Below, in pieces: positions 8,072 through 18,345 of a DNA stretch of 64,000 nt. Origin of the DNA: Prevotella sp. GTDB taxonomy: Bacteria > Bacteroidota > Bacteroidia > Bacteroidales > Bacteroidaceae. The position numbers and the translations under genes are program-made. Numbering within the stretch: the stretch's first letter is position 1; every line of letters begins with the position of its first letter. The notes below the pieces were generated by a model that was given only the letters and a program-made list of their open reading frames with translations, was not told the DNA's origin and made no database searches. The stretch is from the NCBI GenBank assembly GCA_017645645.1, contig JAGCOB010000026.1:1-64000 (forward strand), written 5' to 3'.

Positions 8072-10589
8072 ATGAGAAAACTATTAACAGGCTTAACGTT
8101 GCTGGCAGTGCAGATGTTGTCGGCACAGACTTTCCAACTGACCCCTGACGGCTATTTCAATCAGGGCGGTGTCGATGTGATGGCATTCAGCGACTTCTAT
8201 CCTGAGGGACATCAGGGTGGTGTCTGTGTGATTATGAACGGCCAGCGTATCGCTACCAACGGTGATATCCGCATGGAGGCGACACCGGGACAGTGGCAAC
8301 CTGTACCCAAGCAACTCAATAGGAAGGTGGAGGGCAACAGGATTGTCACGACGTTGTGCTATCCGGACTCTTCCCGTCATCTCACAGGTTTCAATCCGAT
8401 GGTGTATCCCGACTATCAGTTCACCTATCAGGTGAATGTGGAGAGTCAAGGTGGGAGTATCGTTGTTACCGTCGATTTAGACAAGCCCGTACCTGACTTC
8501 TTGTTAGGAAAGGTGGGCTTTAACTTGGAGTTCTATCCTGGTTGGCTGTTTGGTAAACCGTGGCTGATGGATAACCAGTCGGGCATCTATCCGCAACAGC
8601 CTAACTCACCCATGATGACGACGCCTGCCAATAATCAGCATATCGGTGACTTCTTTAACAGTAAGAGACAGAAGGCAGACATCGATCACCTGAATGCGAC
8701 GGGTTATAGTCCTTACACGGCAGACCAGTTGATAGCTGCTCCCTATGCCGTAGGACGTAAGTTCACCTCTCGTCCTGATGACGCCTATAGCAAGTTGACG
8801 ATAGAGTCACTGACGGAGCCGCTGAAACTCTATGACGGACGTATGAACCATAACAACGGCTGGTTCGTGTTGCGCAGTGACATCAAGGCGGGTGCGACGA
8901 AAGGTGCTGTGAAGTGGGTGATAACGCCTAACGTCGTCAGCGACTGGCAGTATAGTCCTGTGGTACAGACCTCCCAGATAGGCTATCATCCCATGCAGGA
9001 GAAACAGGCCATCATTGAGACGGATGCCCGTGAGAATAGTCTAGCACAGGCACAACTAATTCGTATCGGTGCCGAGGGGGAGACGGTTGTCAAGACCATC
9101 CAACCTACCGTATGGGGTAAGTTCCTGCGCTATCGTTATCTGAAAGTAGACTTCGGTGGTGTCCGCCAGCCGGGGCTATATAAAATAAGGTATGCGAAAT
9201 CGGAATCTTCCGTCTTCCGTATCGCTGCCGATGTCTACGACCGTGGTGTGTGGCAACCTGTCATCGAGTATTTCCTCCCTGTGCAGATGTGTCACATGCG
9301 CGTTAGCGAGAAATACCGTGTCTGGCATGATGCCTGTCACATGGACGATGCCCGTATGGCTGCCGTTGGCAACCATATCGACGGCTATGCCCAACAGCCT
9401 GGCTTGTCGAAATACAATGAAGGGGATATCGTTCCTGGAGTGAATATCGGTGGATGGCACGATGCTGGTGACTTCGACCTCCGTATTGAGTCGCAGGCAG
9501 GCGAGGCGTATATCCTTGCCCTTGCCTATGAGGCCTTTCATCCTGATATCGACGTGACTGCCATCGACCAACAGCGTCATCAGGTCGAGATCCATGAACC
9601 TGACGGCAAGAACGACATCCTGCAACAGATAGAGAATGGTGCCTTGACAGTGGTACGTAGCTATCAGGCGTTAGGCAGACTCTATCGTGGCATCATCTGT
9701 AATAACCTCCGCCAGTATGTGTTGCTGGGCGATGCTGCCGCTATGACCGACGGACAGATCGGTAATGATGACGACCGCTGGATATTTACCGAGGACAATC
9801 CCTTCCGTGCCTTGTCCACCGTTGCCCAGTTGGCTGGTGCCAGTCGTGCACTCAAAGGCTATAACGATGCACTCAGCAAGGAGTGTCTGGATATTGCCAC
9901 TACCGTCTATGACCAGACACAGGTGAGTGGTTTCATGGAAGGCATGAAGATGCAGGCTGCCGTAGAACTCTATCTGACCACAGGACAGCAGTCCTATCTT
10001 GACTTCATCCTGGACCATCAGGAACTTGCTATTAGGGGCATCAACCGTTCTGGTTGGTTCATGGCTCGTGTCGTCCAGAAGATGGAAAAGATGAACGACG
10101 AGCGCGCTCGGACATTTGCTGAGGCTTTCCGTGCCGCCCTGCCTGGCTATCGTGCTGCATTGGAGAAACAGGTAGCCGAGACACCCTATGGTGTTCCATA
10201 CCGTCCGTCTATCTGGGGCGCAGGCTGGGACATCCAGCGCTTTGGTTTTGAATACTATTTCCTGACGAGTGCCTATCCCGACATCTTCCCCAAAGAAACG
10301 GTGTTCAATGCCCTGAACTTCATCCTCGGCTGTCATCCGGGCAGCAATAACGCCTCGTTTGCCTCAGGTGTGGGGGCCAAGTCCGCCGGCATACGGTCTA
10401 AATCGTGCTGACTGGTCGTACATCCCTGGTGGTGTCGTCTCAGGTACAGCCCTCATCCGTCCTGACTTCCCCGAACTCCTGGAATTCCCCTTCCTCTGGC
10501 AACAAGTGGAGTATGTCTTAGGCGGCGGCTCGTCCCACTATATGTTCTTAGTATTGGCTGCACAACAACTTTTGGAGGATTGTCGGTAA
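8072..10589 (+). pseudogene. GH9 family glycoside hydrolase (endoglucanase type), frameshifted near the 3' end
   Basis: The first frame gives 779 residues (8072-10411): signal peptide, a beta-rich region of about 290 residues of unknown type, a CelD_N-like Ig domain (about 305-395), then the GH9 barrel with the motif NIGGWHDAGDFD that carries the catalytic base. Around 10380-10395 the frame shifts by +1. The family's conserved end (AYGLNRADWSYIPGGV ... FLWQQVEYVLGGG) continues in another frame to 10589. Without it the product lacks the C-terminal helix and the likely catalytic acid (Glu in QQVEY). A 2-base loss or 1-base gain between GAKS and AYGLN explains it; an inserted AC would restore KSATAYGLN. 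No slippery sequence is seen. It may be a real loss of function or a sequencing error. Confidence 0.85.
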
Positions 10590-10654
10590 GATTTATGAAA
10601 CCGTCTCGTACAGTCAAAAAATGGTTGTCTTTGTGCTTTTTACCAAAAAATGTG

Positions 10655-10663
10655 TATCTTTGC
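10655..10663 (+). promoter_or_regulatory. -7 box (TATCTTTGC) of the 10744 gene
   Basis: TATCTTTGC with TTTG 21 bases upstream (10630-10633). The leader of about 75 bases contains an 11-codon open frame, MVQINKVKKGH (10694-10729), which could be a leader peptide but has no other support. Confidence 0.7.
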
Positions 10664-10743
10664 ACTCAAATAGAAACTAATAAGAAAACGATCATGGTAC
10701 AAATTAATAAGGTCAAGAAAGGTCATTAAAAACTTTTACAGAT

Positions 10744-11862
10744 ATGAAACTATCAACCAAAATCTTCATGTTAGCGTTGGCAGCGATGTTCGTTGTCAGC
10801 ACACCTGCTGAAGCGCAGTGGGGCAGTCTGATTAAAGGAGCCCGCAAGGGCTTGGGTATTAAGACCAAGAAAGAGAAAAGAGAAGAAGCTGCTGCAAAGG
10901 AGGCACAGCGCAAAAGGGATTCTGTGCAAGCCGTCATTAACAGTATTACGCCTACCATTCCGCAACCAGCCCCTGACGGTACGAGGACGATGGCGATTCT
11001 GTGGCAGGGTAAGACAAAGATAGCTACATGGGATCCCGTGAGACTGGAGATTACGTTCAACAAGAAGTATGAAAGTGGTGAACTGGCTGGTCAGGATGTG
11101 AAGTATATGCTCGACCCGATAACGGGTGTTGTGAAGAGTAATATGGGCAACGAAGTAGGACGTATCAGCAATGATGGTACGATTGTGACTTCGAAACTGG
11201 GTACGCTCAACTATGATGCAAAGACCAATAAAGTATCGTTTAATGGTGAAGTGATTGGCGAGGCGACGATGCAGAAAGCCACATGCTACCACATGACTGT
11301 TGGCACGTTCGATGGACATGTGAGTCCGCTACTGACGACATTCGCACTTATTGGTGCACTGCTCTCGCCGGAGCAGGTGGCAGATATCCATGCCGACAAA
11401 ATAAAACAAGACCAAGAGAAAGCCGCTCGTGAAGAGAAGGCACGTCAGGAACGTGCTGCCCGTGAGGAAGCTCAGCGGAAAGAGTGGGAGAACTTGAATT
11501 GTGAGATTATGGCGAGCAATGGTATAACACTGGGTTATGTAAGGTCGAACGGTGTCGTCGAAAACAGTTCTCATATCACTATCGGCTACATCAAGCAAAA
11601 TGGTGTTATTGAAGGATCAAACCATATCACCATCGGCTATGTATCAGGTAACACGGTAGAGAAATCAAACCGTATCACACTCGGATACTTTGATGGTCGC
11701 ACTTTTGAGAAGTCGAATCGTATCACTTGCGGCTATTACAACAGTGGTACTTTCGAGGCGAGCAACCGCATCACCATCGGCAGGTTTAGTGGAAAATACA
11801 ACCATACAGTCATCGCTGCCTGTTTCTTCTTTTTCTTCTTCCCAGATCAGGTGAATCAATAA
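10744..11862 (+). CDS. Secreted protein of unknown function with six C-terminal beta repeats
   Basis: 372 residues with a clear signal peptide (cleavage after AEA). Two highly charged, probably coiled-coil stretches (about 40-60 and 220-250) flank a central domain of unknown type (80-200). From about residue 255 six repeats of 16-17 residues follow the pattern NxITxGYxxxGxxExS (for example SNRITLGYFDGRTFEK). The protein ends with a run of six Phe. The repeat resembles proteins named 5-fold beta-flower in Bacteroidota; that identity is a guess from memory. Its function is unknown. It has its own promoter, and the next gene starts 33 bases later, possibly in the same transcript. Confidence 0.75.
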   Translation: MKLSTKIFMLALAAMFVVSTPAEAQWGSLIKGARKGLGIKTKKEKREEAAAKEAQRKRDSVQAVINSITPTIPQPAPDGTRTMAILWQGKTKIATWDPVRLEITFNKKYESGELAGQDVKYMLDPITGVVKSNMGNEVGRISNDGTIVTSKLGTLNYDAKTNKVSFNGEVIGEATMQKATCYHMTVGTFDGHVSPLLTTFALIGALLSPEQVADIHADKIKQDQEKAAREEKARQERAAREEAQRKEWENLNCEIMASNGITLGYVRSNGVVENSSHITIGYIKQNGVIEGSNHITIGYVSGNTVEKSNRITLGYFDGRTFEKSNRITCGYYNSGTFEASNRITIGRFSGKYNHTVIAACFFFFFFPDQVNQ

Positions 11863-11895
11863 GTAAAACAAAGAACTCATAAATTATAAGACAAG

Positions 11896-12495
11896 ATGAA
11901 TAAAATATTTTTATTGGTGGCTTTCGCAGCCATGACGATCACAGCAAGTGCACAGAAAAGTTTCGAACTGAGATTCCTTGGTACATACCCCGACATCATC
12001 GACTTTGCATGGAACTTAGTCACCATTAACGACGATGATCCAGAGGGAGAAACTGACGAATCGATGAATGCCGTCAAGGCAGCATTGGAGAAGTATCGTA
12101 CGGGTATGGATTTGAATGAGAACGAGACACTTACTGTTGACAAGAAAAACGGTTTCCTGGTCTATGAGTCCAGATACGATCAACATTTGTTGAGAGTTGA
12201 GATGTGCTACTGGAACGAGGCTGACAAAAAACATAAACTGTTTGTCTGCTCCACATGGTGCTATGAGAATGGCAAACCCAGTCTGGGACAGTTTGACGGC
12301 ATGTGTTTCCTCCGTTATAACAATGCCACGAAGAAGATGACCTTCTGCGAAGCCCCTGGCTTTGAAGTGAGTTATGACAATACCACCTACTCGCTGCCCC
12401 GCACTGGCAAGGACATCACTGTCACCAAGTGGAATGCCAATGGAACAAAGACGGAGAAGACACTGAAGTGGAATGGACATGGTTTTAGCAAGTAA
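11896..12495 (+). CDS. Secreted protein of unknown function
   Basis: 199 residues with signal peptide MNKIFLLVAFAAMTITASAQ. The mature part (about 180 residues) is acidic and mixed alpha/beta, with segments such as GLSWKCE-like aromatic patches absent and no motif I recognise. It contains a hydrophilic stretch (DDDPEGETDESMNAVKAA) near the start and a Lys/Thr-rich end. It sits between another secreted unknown and yicC, 12 bases before the latter. It is real by codon usage, signal peptide and intact frame; no function can be proposed. Confidence 0.7.
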   Translation: MNKIFLLVAFAAMTITASAQKSFELRFLGTYPDIIDFAWNLVTINDDDPEGETDESMNAVKAALEKYRTGMDLNENETLTVDKKNGFLVYESRYDQHLLRVEMCYWNEADKKHKLFVCSTWCYENGKPSLGQFDGMCFLRYNNATKKMTFCEAPGFEVSYDNTTYSLPRTGKDITVTKWNANGTKTEKTLKWNGHGFSK

Positions 12496-12507
12496 ATATA
12501 ACGTGAT

Positions 12508-13380
12508 ATGATACAATCAATGACGGGCTATGGCAAGGCTGTCGTAGTCTATAAGGGAAAGAAAATCAATGTAGAAATCAAGTCGCTCAACTCGAAGCAG
12601 TTGGACCTGATGACGCGTATCGCTCCCCTCTACAGAGAGAAGGAGATGGAGATCCGTCAGATTGTCGCTGAGAAGTTGTTGAGGGGCAAAGTGGAGATGA
12701 GTGTCTGGATTGAGAAGGATGCCTCAGCTGAGGCGACTCCTGTGAATACGGCGCTGATGGAGAACTACTACCAGCAATTGAAGCGTTTTGCGGATGAGCA
12801 TGGTCTGACAGGTATGGACTGGATGCAGACACTCGTTCGCATGCCCGATGTGCTCACAAAGACAGAGGTAGAGGTTCTTGACGAAGAGGAATGGGCAATA
12901 GCCCGTACTGGTGTCGAGGAGGCAGTACAGCACTTAGTAGACTTCCGTACACAGGAAGGTGCTGCGTTGGAGAAGAAGTTTGCCGAGAAAATCGACAACA
13001 TCGAGCATCTGCTGGCAAGTATCGAACCATACGAGAAGAGTCGCGTAGAGAAAATCCGTGCCCGTATCTTGGATGGCTTGAAACAGATTCCTGAGGCAGA
13101 GTATGACAAGAACCGCTTAGAACAGGAACTCATCTACTATATTGAAAAACTGGATATCAGTGAAGAGAAACAGCGTCTGACGAACCATTTGAAGTATTTC
13201 CGTGAGACGATGGCAGACAAAGCAGGTCAGGGTAAAAAACTCGGTTTCATCGCCCAGGAGATGGGACGTGAGATCAATACAACTGGTTCGAAGTCGAATC
13301 AGGCAGAGATGCAGAACATTGTGGTGATGATGAAGGACGAGTTGGAACAGATTAAAGAACAAGTGCTGAACGCTTTATAG
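12508..13380 (+). CDS. YicC/YloC family endoribonuclease
   Basis: 290 residues, starting with the family hallmark MIQSMTGYGKA. The N-terminal YicC-like domain (about 1-155, with VEIKSLNSKQLD) is followed by the DUF1732 C-terminal domain (about 205-290, with KKLGFIAQEMGREINTTGSK and the ending QNIVVMMKDELEQIKEQVLN). Members are cytoplasmic RNases that act on structured or small RNAs. The gene stands directly before gmk, an arrangement common across bacteria (10 bases apart), and opens a tight operon reaching 21763. Confidence 0.95.
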   Translation: MIQSMTGYGKAVVVYKGKKINVEIKSLNSKQLDLMTRIAPLYREKEMEIRQIVAEKLLRGKVEMSVWIEKDASAEATPVNTALMENYYQQLKRFADEHGLTGMDWMQTLVRMPDVLTKTEVEVLDEEEWAIARTGVEEAVQHLVDFRTQEGAALEKKFAEKIDNIEHLLASIEPYEKSRVEKIRARILDGLKQIPEAEYDKNRLEQELIYYIEKLDISEEKQRLTNHLKYFRETMADKAGQGKKLGFIAQEMGREINTTGSKSNQAEMQNIVVMMKDELEQIKEQVLNAL

Positions 13381-13389
13381 TTCATAGTA

Positions 13390-13959
13390 ATGAAAGGGAA
13401 ACTGATTATTGTAAGTGCGCCGTCAGGGAGTGGTAAGTCGACCATCGTAAACTGGTTGATGCAGGAGCATCCGGAGTTGAATCTCTATTTCTCGATATCG
13501 TGTACGTCCCGTGCCCCTCGTGGAGAGGAGAAAGATGGTGTGGAGTATTTCTTCCTGACGCCAGAGGCTTTCAAGGAGAAGATAGAGAACGATGAGTTCT
13601 TGGAGTATGAGGAAGTCTATGAGAACCGTTTCTATGGTACGCTGAAGGCACAGGTGGAACGGCAGCGTGAGGCTGGACAGAATGTGGTGTTCGACGTGGA
13701 TGTGAAAGGTGGTGTGAATATCAAGAAACACTATGGTAATAAGGCACTCAGTTTATTCATACAACCACCTTCTATTGAGGAACTTAGAAGACGACTTGAG
13801 GGTCGTGGTACGGATACTCAGGAAGCGATTGAACAACGGCTTGCTAAAGCAGCATACGAACTGACCTTTGCTCCTAAGTTCGATCGTGTTGTTGTCAACG
13901 ACGACTTAGAGATAGCAAAACAGGAGACCTTCAATATCATCAATGACTTCCTGAAATGA
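13390..13959 (+). CDS. gmk: Guanylate kinase
   Basis: 189 residues, the normal length. It phosphorylates GMP to GDP with ATP. The P-loop APSGSGKST lies at residues 9-17. Downstream are the GMP-binding segment SCTSRAPRGEEKDGVEYFF and the lid region EELRRRLEGRGTDTQEAIEQRL. It follows yicC by 10 bases and its stop overlaps the nadD start by four bases (ATGA). Confidence 0.97.
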   Translation: MKGKLIIVSAPSGSGKSTIVNWLMQEHPELNLYFSISCTSRAPRGEEKDGVEYFFLTPEAFKEKIENDEFLEYEEVYENRFYGTLKAQVERQREAGQNVVFDVDVKGGVNIKKHYGNKALSLFIQPPSIEELRRRLEGRGTDTQEAIEQRLAKAAYELTFAPKFDRVVVNDDLEIAKQETFNIINDFLK

Positions 13960-14498
13960 TCAAGACAGGCATCTTCGGCGGTTCGTTCAATCCTATCCAT
14001 TGCGGACATATCGCACTGGCAAAGGAAATACTCCGGCAAACGGAGTTGGACGAGATATGGCTGATGGTGTCGCCACAGAATCCATTGAAACGCGAGGCAA
14101 CTGATTTGTTGGAGGATGACCTGCGTTTCCAACTGGCACAGAAAGCATTGGAAGGGGTAGCGGGTGTTGAGGCTAGCGACTATGAGTTTCATCTCTCCAA
14201 GCCATCTTACACATGGCATACGCTCCAGCATCTCCAACAAGATTATCCCGACAGGGAATTCATGTTGGTGATAGGAGGAGATAACTGGGAACGTTTTACA
14301 CGATGGTACCATTGGAAGGATATCCTGCGAGGATATGACGTGGTGGTATATCCCCGTGAAGGACAGGTTGGTACGATACAAGCGGAACTGTTGCCTGTAT
14401 CGAGTACGGAAATCAGGGAACGGGTGAAACAAGGAGCGTCCATCGAAGGCTTGGTGCCTGATGTGATTATAGAAGATGTCAAACGACTTTATCGTTAA
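13956..14498 (+). CDS. nadD: Nicotinate-nucleotide adenylyltransferase
   Basis: 180 residues. It joins nicotinate mononucleotide and ATP into deamido-NAD in NAD synthesis. The nucleotidyltransferase signature GGSFNPIHCGHIALA (HxGH form) is at residues 8-22, and VSSTEIRERV near the end matches the family's ISSTxIR motif. The ATGA overlap with gmk indicates translational coupling. Confidence 0.96.
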   Translation: MIKTGIFGGSFNPIHCGHIALAKEILRQTELDEIWLMVSPQNPLKREATDLLEDDLRFQLAQKALEGVAGVEASDYEFHLSKPSYTWHTLQHLQQDYPDREFMLVIGGDNWERFTRWYHWKDILRGYDVVVYPREGQVGTIQAELLPVSSTEIRERVKQGASIEGLVPDVIIEDVKRLYR

Positions 14499-14505
14499 TT
14501 GAGAA

Positions 14506-16320
14506 TTGAATAAGGTCTTGCAGATAGTAGGATGGCTATGGAAACCCATACGTGTGAATGCGGCATTCTTCGTGTTCATGTTCGCCTTGGGCTATCTCTG
14601 TACACAGACGGAAATTCGTCTGCATCTGAAAGGCGCCAAGCCCTATGAGTTGTCTGCTACAGAACTCTTCTTCGATTTGTATGTCCTTTGTGTTTTACTA
14701 ACGCTGATACCTCAGAAAGTCCGTATCTGGATTCGTGGTGTCATTGCTTTCATCCTTTATGCTGTTGCCTTGATAGATATGTTTTGTTATGTGCATTTTG
14801 AGTCGACACTGACTCCGACGATGCTCATGCTCTTTTTTGAGACTACAGGACGGGAGGCAGGCGAGTTCTTGGATTCCTATTTAGGATGGGACCTCATCAC
14901 GTCGAAGACGGGATGGATATTGCTCATAGCCCTGTTACATATTCTTTGGGCAATCTTCAGTGCATGGTGGAAGAAGAACCAGGGGGACAGATCTCTGATG
15001 CCATTTAGAATCAAGCGACCTGTCCCTTTGATTCCGCCCATCATAGGTGTTTTTGCCTTTGCCCTGTTTGTCTATAGCGCTATTGCTTGCTGGCCTAACA
15101 AACAGGCGATGGTGCGGTTGATGTCGAAAGCGAATCTTGGAGAGGTGGAACATGAGTTGACAATGAAGGGATGTGCCAACCTCTATCTGCCCATTCATCG
15201 CATGGTGTTCAGCCTGTATGCCAATCGTCTCGCCTCTAAGCAGATTACGCAACTGTTAACAACGACAAAGAAAGTACAAGTTGACAGTTGTGACTTCCGC
15301 TGTCCGCAGATTGTATTGATTATCGGAGAAAGTTATAATAAGCACCGTTCCCAGTTGTATGGTTATGACAAGCCTACAACGCCCTGTCAGTTGAAACACA
15401 TGCAGGATAGTACGCTCATCGCCTTTACCGATGTGGTGGCTCCTTGGAATCTGACGAGTTATGTGTTTAAGGATGTGTTCTCCCTATATGCTGTTGGAGA
15501 CAAAGGCAACTGGACAGACCAACCGATGTTTCCGGAGATATTCCGAAAGGCTGGCTATCACGTGACCTTCCTTACCAATCAGTTCTTACCCAAAGCTGGT
15601 GAGGCTGTCTATGACTTCAGCGGTGGTTTCTTCTTGAATAATCCTGAACTGAGTAAGCTGTTATTTGATGACCGTAATAAGAGACTCCATCGTTATGATG
15701 ATGGTATAGTGAAAGAAATGGATGCACGGGCGATAAAGAAACGTTATGCCCACCAGTTGACGATTCTCCATCTGATGGGACAGCATGTAGACTATCGGGG
15801 ACGTTTCCCTGTGAAGACACGCAGGAAATTCGCGCCTGCCGACTATCCCGACAAGAAACTGACAGAGAAACGGTTGCAGATTAATGCAGACTATGACAAT
15901 GCGACGCTTTATAACGATTCTATCGTTGAAGAGGTTATCCGTCGCTTCGATCACCAGAATGCCATCATTATCTATATGCCTGACCATGGGGAGGAATGCT
16001 TCAACACGCTTGATTACTATGGTCGTAACCACTCGGCAACCATTGACTATCGTCTTGCCCGTGAGGAGTTTGAGATACCTTTCTGGATATGGGCTTCAGA
16101 ACCTTATCGCTTGTCTCATCCTCATGTATGGGAGGCTATCAAACGTTATCGGAACCGTCCATATATGACGGACTTGTTGCCGCATACCCTGCTGTTCTTA
16201 GCAGGAATCCATACGAAAGACTATCGGAAGGAGTATGATGTGCTGAATGGTGACTATAACGAGAAACGTCCGCGATTATTGAAAAACAGTGTAGATTATA
16301 ATAAGCTTAAGCGTGAATAA
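14506..16320 (+). CDS. Phosphoethanolamine transferase-like membrane sulfatase-fold protein
   Basis: 604 residues starting at TTG 14506 (no upstream in-frame ATG fits). About five membrane segments fill residues 15-195; an extracytoplasmic alkaline-phosphatase/sulfatase domain follows. Metal and catalytic motifs are IIGESYNKHRSQLYGY (metal Glu), APWNLTSYVFKDVFS (the Thr is the likely nucleophile by analogy with EptA) and IYMPDHGEE (metal Asp-His). Relatives transfer phosphoethanolamine from phosphatidylethanolamine to lipid A or other surface glycans; the acceptor here is unknown. The following acyltransferases overlap or abut it, suggesting a surface-glycan modification set. Confidence 0.85.
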   Translation: MNKVLQIVGWLWKPIRVNAAFFVFMFALGYLCTQTEIRLHLKGAKPYELSATELFFDLYVLCVLLTLIPQKVRIWIRGVIAFILYAVALIDMFCYVHFESTLTPTMLMLFFETTGREAGEFLDSYLGWDLITSKTGWILLIALLHILWAIFSAWWKKNQGDRSLMPFRIKRPVPLIPPIIGVFAFALFVYSAIACWPNKQAMVRLMSKANLGEVEHELTMKGCANLYLPIHRMVFSLYANRLASKQITQLLTTTKKVQVDSCDFRCPQIVLIIGESYNKHRSQLYGYDKPTTPCQLKHMQDSTLIAFTDVVAPWNLTSYVFKDVFSLYAVGDKGNWTDQPMFPEIFRKAGYHVTFLTNQFLPKAGEAVYDFSGGFFLNNPELSKLLFDDRNKRLHRYDDGIVKEMDARAIKKRYAHQLTILHLMGQHVDYRGRFPVKTRRKFAPADYPDKKLTEKRLQINADYDNATLYNDSIVEEVIRRFDHQNAIIIYMPDHGEECFNTLDYYGRNHSATIDYRLAREEFEIPFWIWASEPYRLSHPHVWEAIKRYRNRPYMTDLLPHTLLFLAGIHTKDYRKEYDVLNGDYNEKRPRLLKNSVDYNKLKRE

Positions 16321-17368
16321 TGAGTTTCTGACACGGGATGAGTGTACGGCGATGCGGGGAATTGCCATCATCGCTATCATGTTACATAACTACTGTCATT
16401 TCATTGGAAAGATAGTCAAGGAGAACGAGTATCAGTTCTTCAACGCGCATAACGAAGGACTCTGGCAGGTCATCACACATCCTGATACGCTCTTGCCTGT
16501 TCATCTCTTATCGTATTTCGGACACTATGGTGTCCCTGTATTCCTCTTCCTCAGTGGTTTTGGACTGGTGATGAAGTATGAGCGGAAGATGCAGGAACAA
16601 GTGGCAGCAGTGCCTTTTATCCGTTACAACTACCTGAAACTGTTGCGAATGCTGATAGTGTGCTTCACCATCTTCATTATGGTGGATATCATGACGCCAG
16701 GGCGTTTTCAGTATCATTGGTACAACGTCATAGCCCAATTGCTGATGTATATTAATGTATTGCCAACACCCGATAAGATAATATGGCCGGGCATCTATTG
16801 GTTCTTCGGACTGATGCTGGAACTGTATATCGTCTATCGGTTGCTGTTGTATCGACAGAAAAACTGGGTGGTCATCGCTTTGGTTGCCATTTGTTGGTTG
16901 TTACAAGTATGCTGTGACCCTGAGGGCGAGACACTGAATCGCATACGCTATAACTTCATGGGAGGTATGTTACCTTTTGGAGCAGGTATCTTAGTGGGAC
17001 GGTATATAGACAGGTTCCATTGCTCCATGTCGCGTTGGCTATGGGCTGTAGTAGCAGTAGTCGTCTCTGCGTTGATATTTGTCATGTGTTTCCATTATCA
17101 GTCGTGGTTATGGATACCTATACTGATAATTATCGGCACTATCGCCATCGTGAAAGCCTTGCCACTCAAGGTGATGAGTCTAATGGTATGGTTTGGCGGT
17201 ATTTCCGCTGCAATGTTCGTAGCACATCCCATTGCCCGTAAGATATTTATCACCGTTGCTTGGAGACAGGATATCTATGACGGACTGATGCTTTATGTTG
17301 TCGCTACCATCGCCCTCTCATGGGCTGTCAAGAAAATAATCGAACAAATACCGAGTCCAAAGCTATGA
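16313..17368 (+). CDS. Acyltransferase 3 family membrane protein (first copy)
   Basis: 351 residues, GTG start overlapping the previous gene by eight bases. About ten membrane segments. Near the N-terminus CTAMRGIAIIAIMLHNYCH contains the R-x10-H motif of the acyltransferase-3 family, and FGHYGVPVFLFLSGFGL matches its conserved Phe-Leu-Ser-Gly segment. Such proteins O-acetylate or O-acylate surface polysaccharides across the membrane. The donor and acceptor are unknown. Confidence 0.88.
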   Translation: MNNEFLTRDECTAMRGIAIIAIMLHNYCHFIGKIVKENEYQFFNAHNEGLWQVITHPDTLLPVHLLSYFGHYGVPVFLFLSGFGLVMKYERKMQEQVAAVPFIRYNYLKLLRMLIVCFTIFIMVDIMTPGRFQYHWYNVIAQLLMYINVLPTPDKIIWPGIYWFFGLMLELYIVYRLLLYRQKNWVVIALVAICWLLQVCCDPEGETLNRIRYNFMGGMLPFGAGILVGRYIDRFHCSMSRWLWAVVAVVVSALIFVMCFHYQSWLWIPILIIIGTIAIVKALPLKVMSLMVWFGGISAAMFVAHPIARKIFITVAWRQDIYDGLMLYVVATIALSWAVKKIIEQIPSPKL

Positions 17369-18345
17369 GTTTGAACGAGATTACATGGAAAGACATGAGT
17401 CGTTACCGGGGAGAGTTGATGGGTGCAGCCATCTTCTTCATCGTTCTCTTCCATGTGGGACTGCCTCGTAACGATACATTTTATGGTTTGTGCCGTTGTG
17501 GAAACATCGGTGTCGATATGTTTCTCTTTCTGAGTGGTATCGGACTCTGGTTCTCATGGGTGAAGAATCCGTCTGTCAAACAGTTCTATAAGCGCCGGTT
17601 GTTACGTATCTTTCCAGCCTGGCTCATCATGTCGTCACTCTATTATATCCCTCGTTTCGACTGGAAGACGGATAGTATTATAGACCTGATAGGCGATATC
17701 ACCATCAACTGGGATTTCTGGTTGCACGATGAGTTGACGTTCTGGTATATCCCTGCCATTATGATGCTCTATCTGTGGGCACCGTGGTATATGCGTCTGA
17801 TACAACGGAGTTCTGCATGGCGTTGGCTGCCTGTCCTGATGATGGTATGGTGTATCTGTGTTCAATGGGTTATTCCTATCCATAAAACCGTCGGACATAT
17901 CGAGATATTCTGGAGTCGTGTGCCTATCTTCTTCCTTGGTATTAACTGCGGTGAGTGGGTGAGGACGGAGAAGAAGATGGAGAAGGAAGCCTGGGGACTG
18001 GTTCTGTTGACTTTCCTGGCTACGGCAAGTGCGTGTATCTATCTCGAACAGGTGCGGCACGGACGCTTCCCGTTGTTTGCGGAGCGGATGATTTATATTC
18101 CGTTGACGGTATCTTTGTTATTGTTTCTTACAGAATTCTTCCGTCATACACCTTCCTGGCTGAATCGTGGAAGTGTCTTCCTCGGAACCATCAGTCTGGA
18201 ACTCTATCTCATCCATCATCATTTCGTGATGGTGTATATCACGCCCTATCATTTGGGCTATTGGCCAACAGTATTGTTAACTTTGTTGTTTGCCGTACCC
18301 CTGTCGTGGTTGTTACATTACCTGATTAAACGTGTCATGCCATGA
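17365..18345 (+). CDS. Acyltransferase 3 family membrane protein (second copy)
   Basis: The ATG at 17365 overlaps the previous stop as ATGA, so it is preferred over an open extension to 17320 that would lie inside the upstream gene. About 326 residues and ten membrane segments. YRGELMGAAIFFIVLFHVGL carries the N-terminal R...H pair and CGNIGVDMFLFLSGIGLWFS the conserved core. It is a distant paralogue of the preceding gene; two tandem enzymes suggest two acceptor positions or substrates. Confidence 0.88.
   Translation: MSLNEITWKDMSRYRGELMGAAIFFIVLFHVGLPRNDTFYGLCRCGNIGVDMFLFLSGIGLWFSWVKNPSVKQFYKRRLLRIFPAWLIMSSLYYIPRFDWKTDSIIDLIGDITINWDFWLHDELTFWYIPAIMMLYLWAPWYMRLIQRSSAWRWLPVLMMVWCICVQWVIPIHKTVGHIEIFWSRVPIFFLGINCGEWVRTEKKMEKEAWGLVLLTFLATASACIYLEQVRHGRFPLFAERMIYIPLTVSLLLFLTEFFRHTPSWLNRGSVFLGTISLELYLIHHHFVMVYITPYHLGYWPTVLLTLLFAVPLSWLLHYLIKRVMP

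Noticed and set aside
10359-10411. Programmed frameshift in the GH9 gene
   Set aside because: No slippery heptamer, stop-codon shift signal or downstream hairpin is evident; simple mutation or sequencing error fits better.
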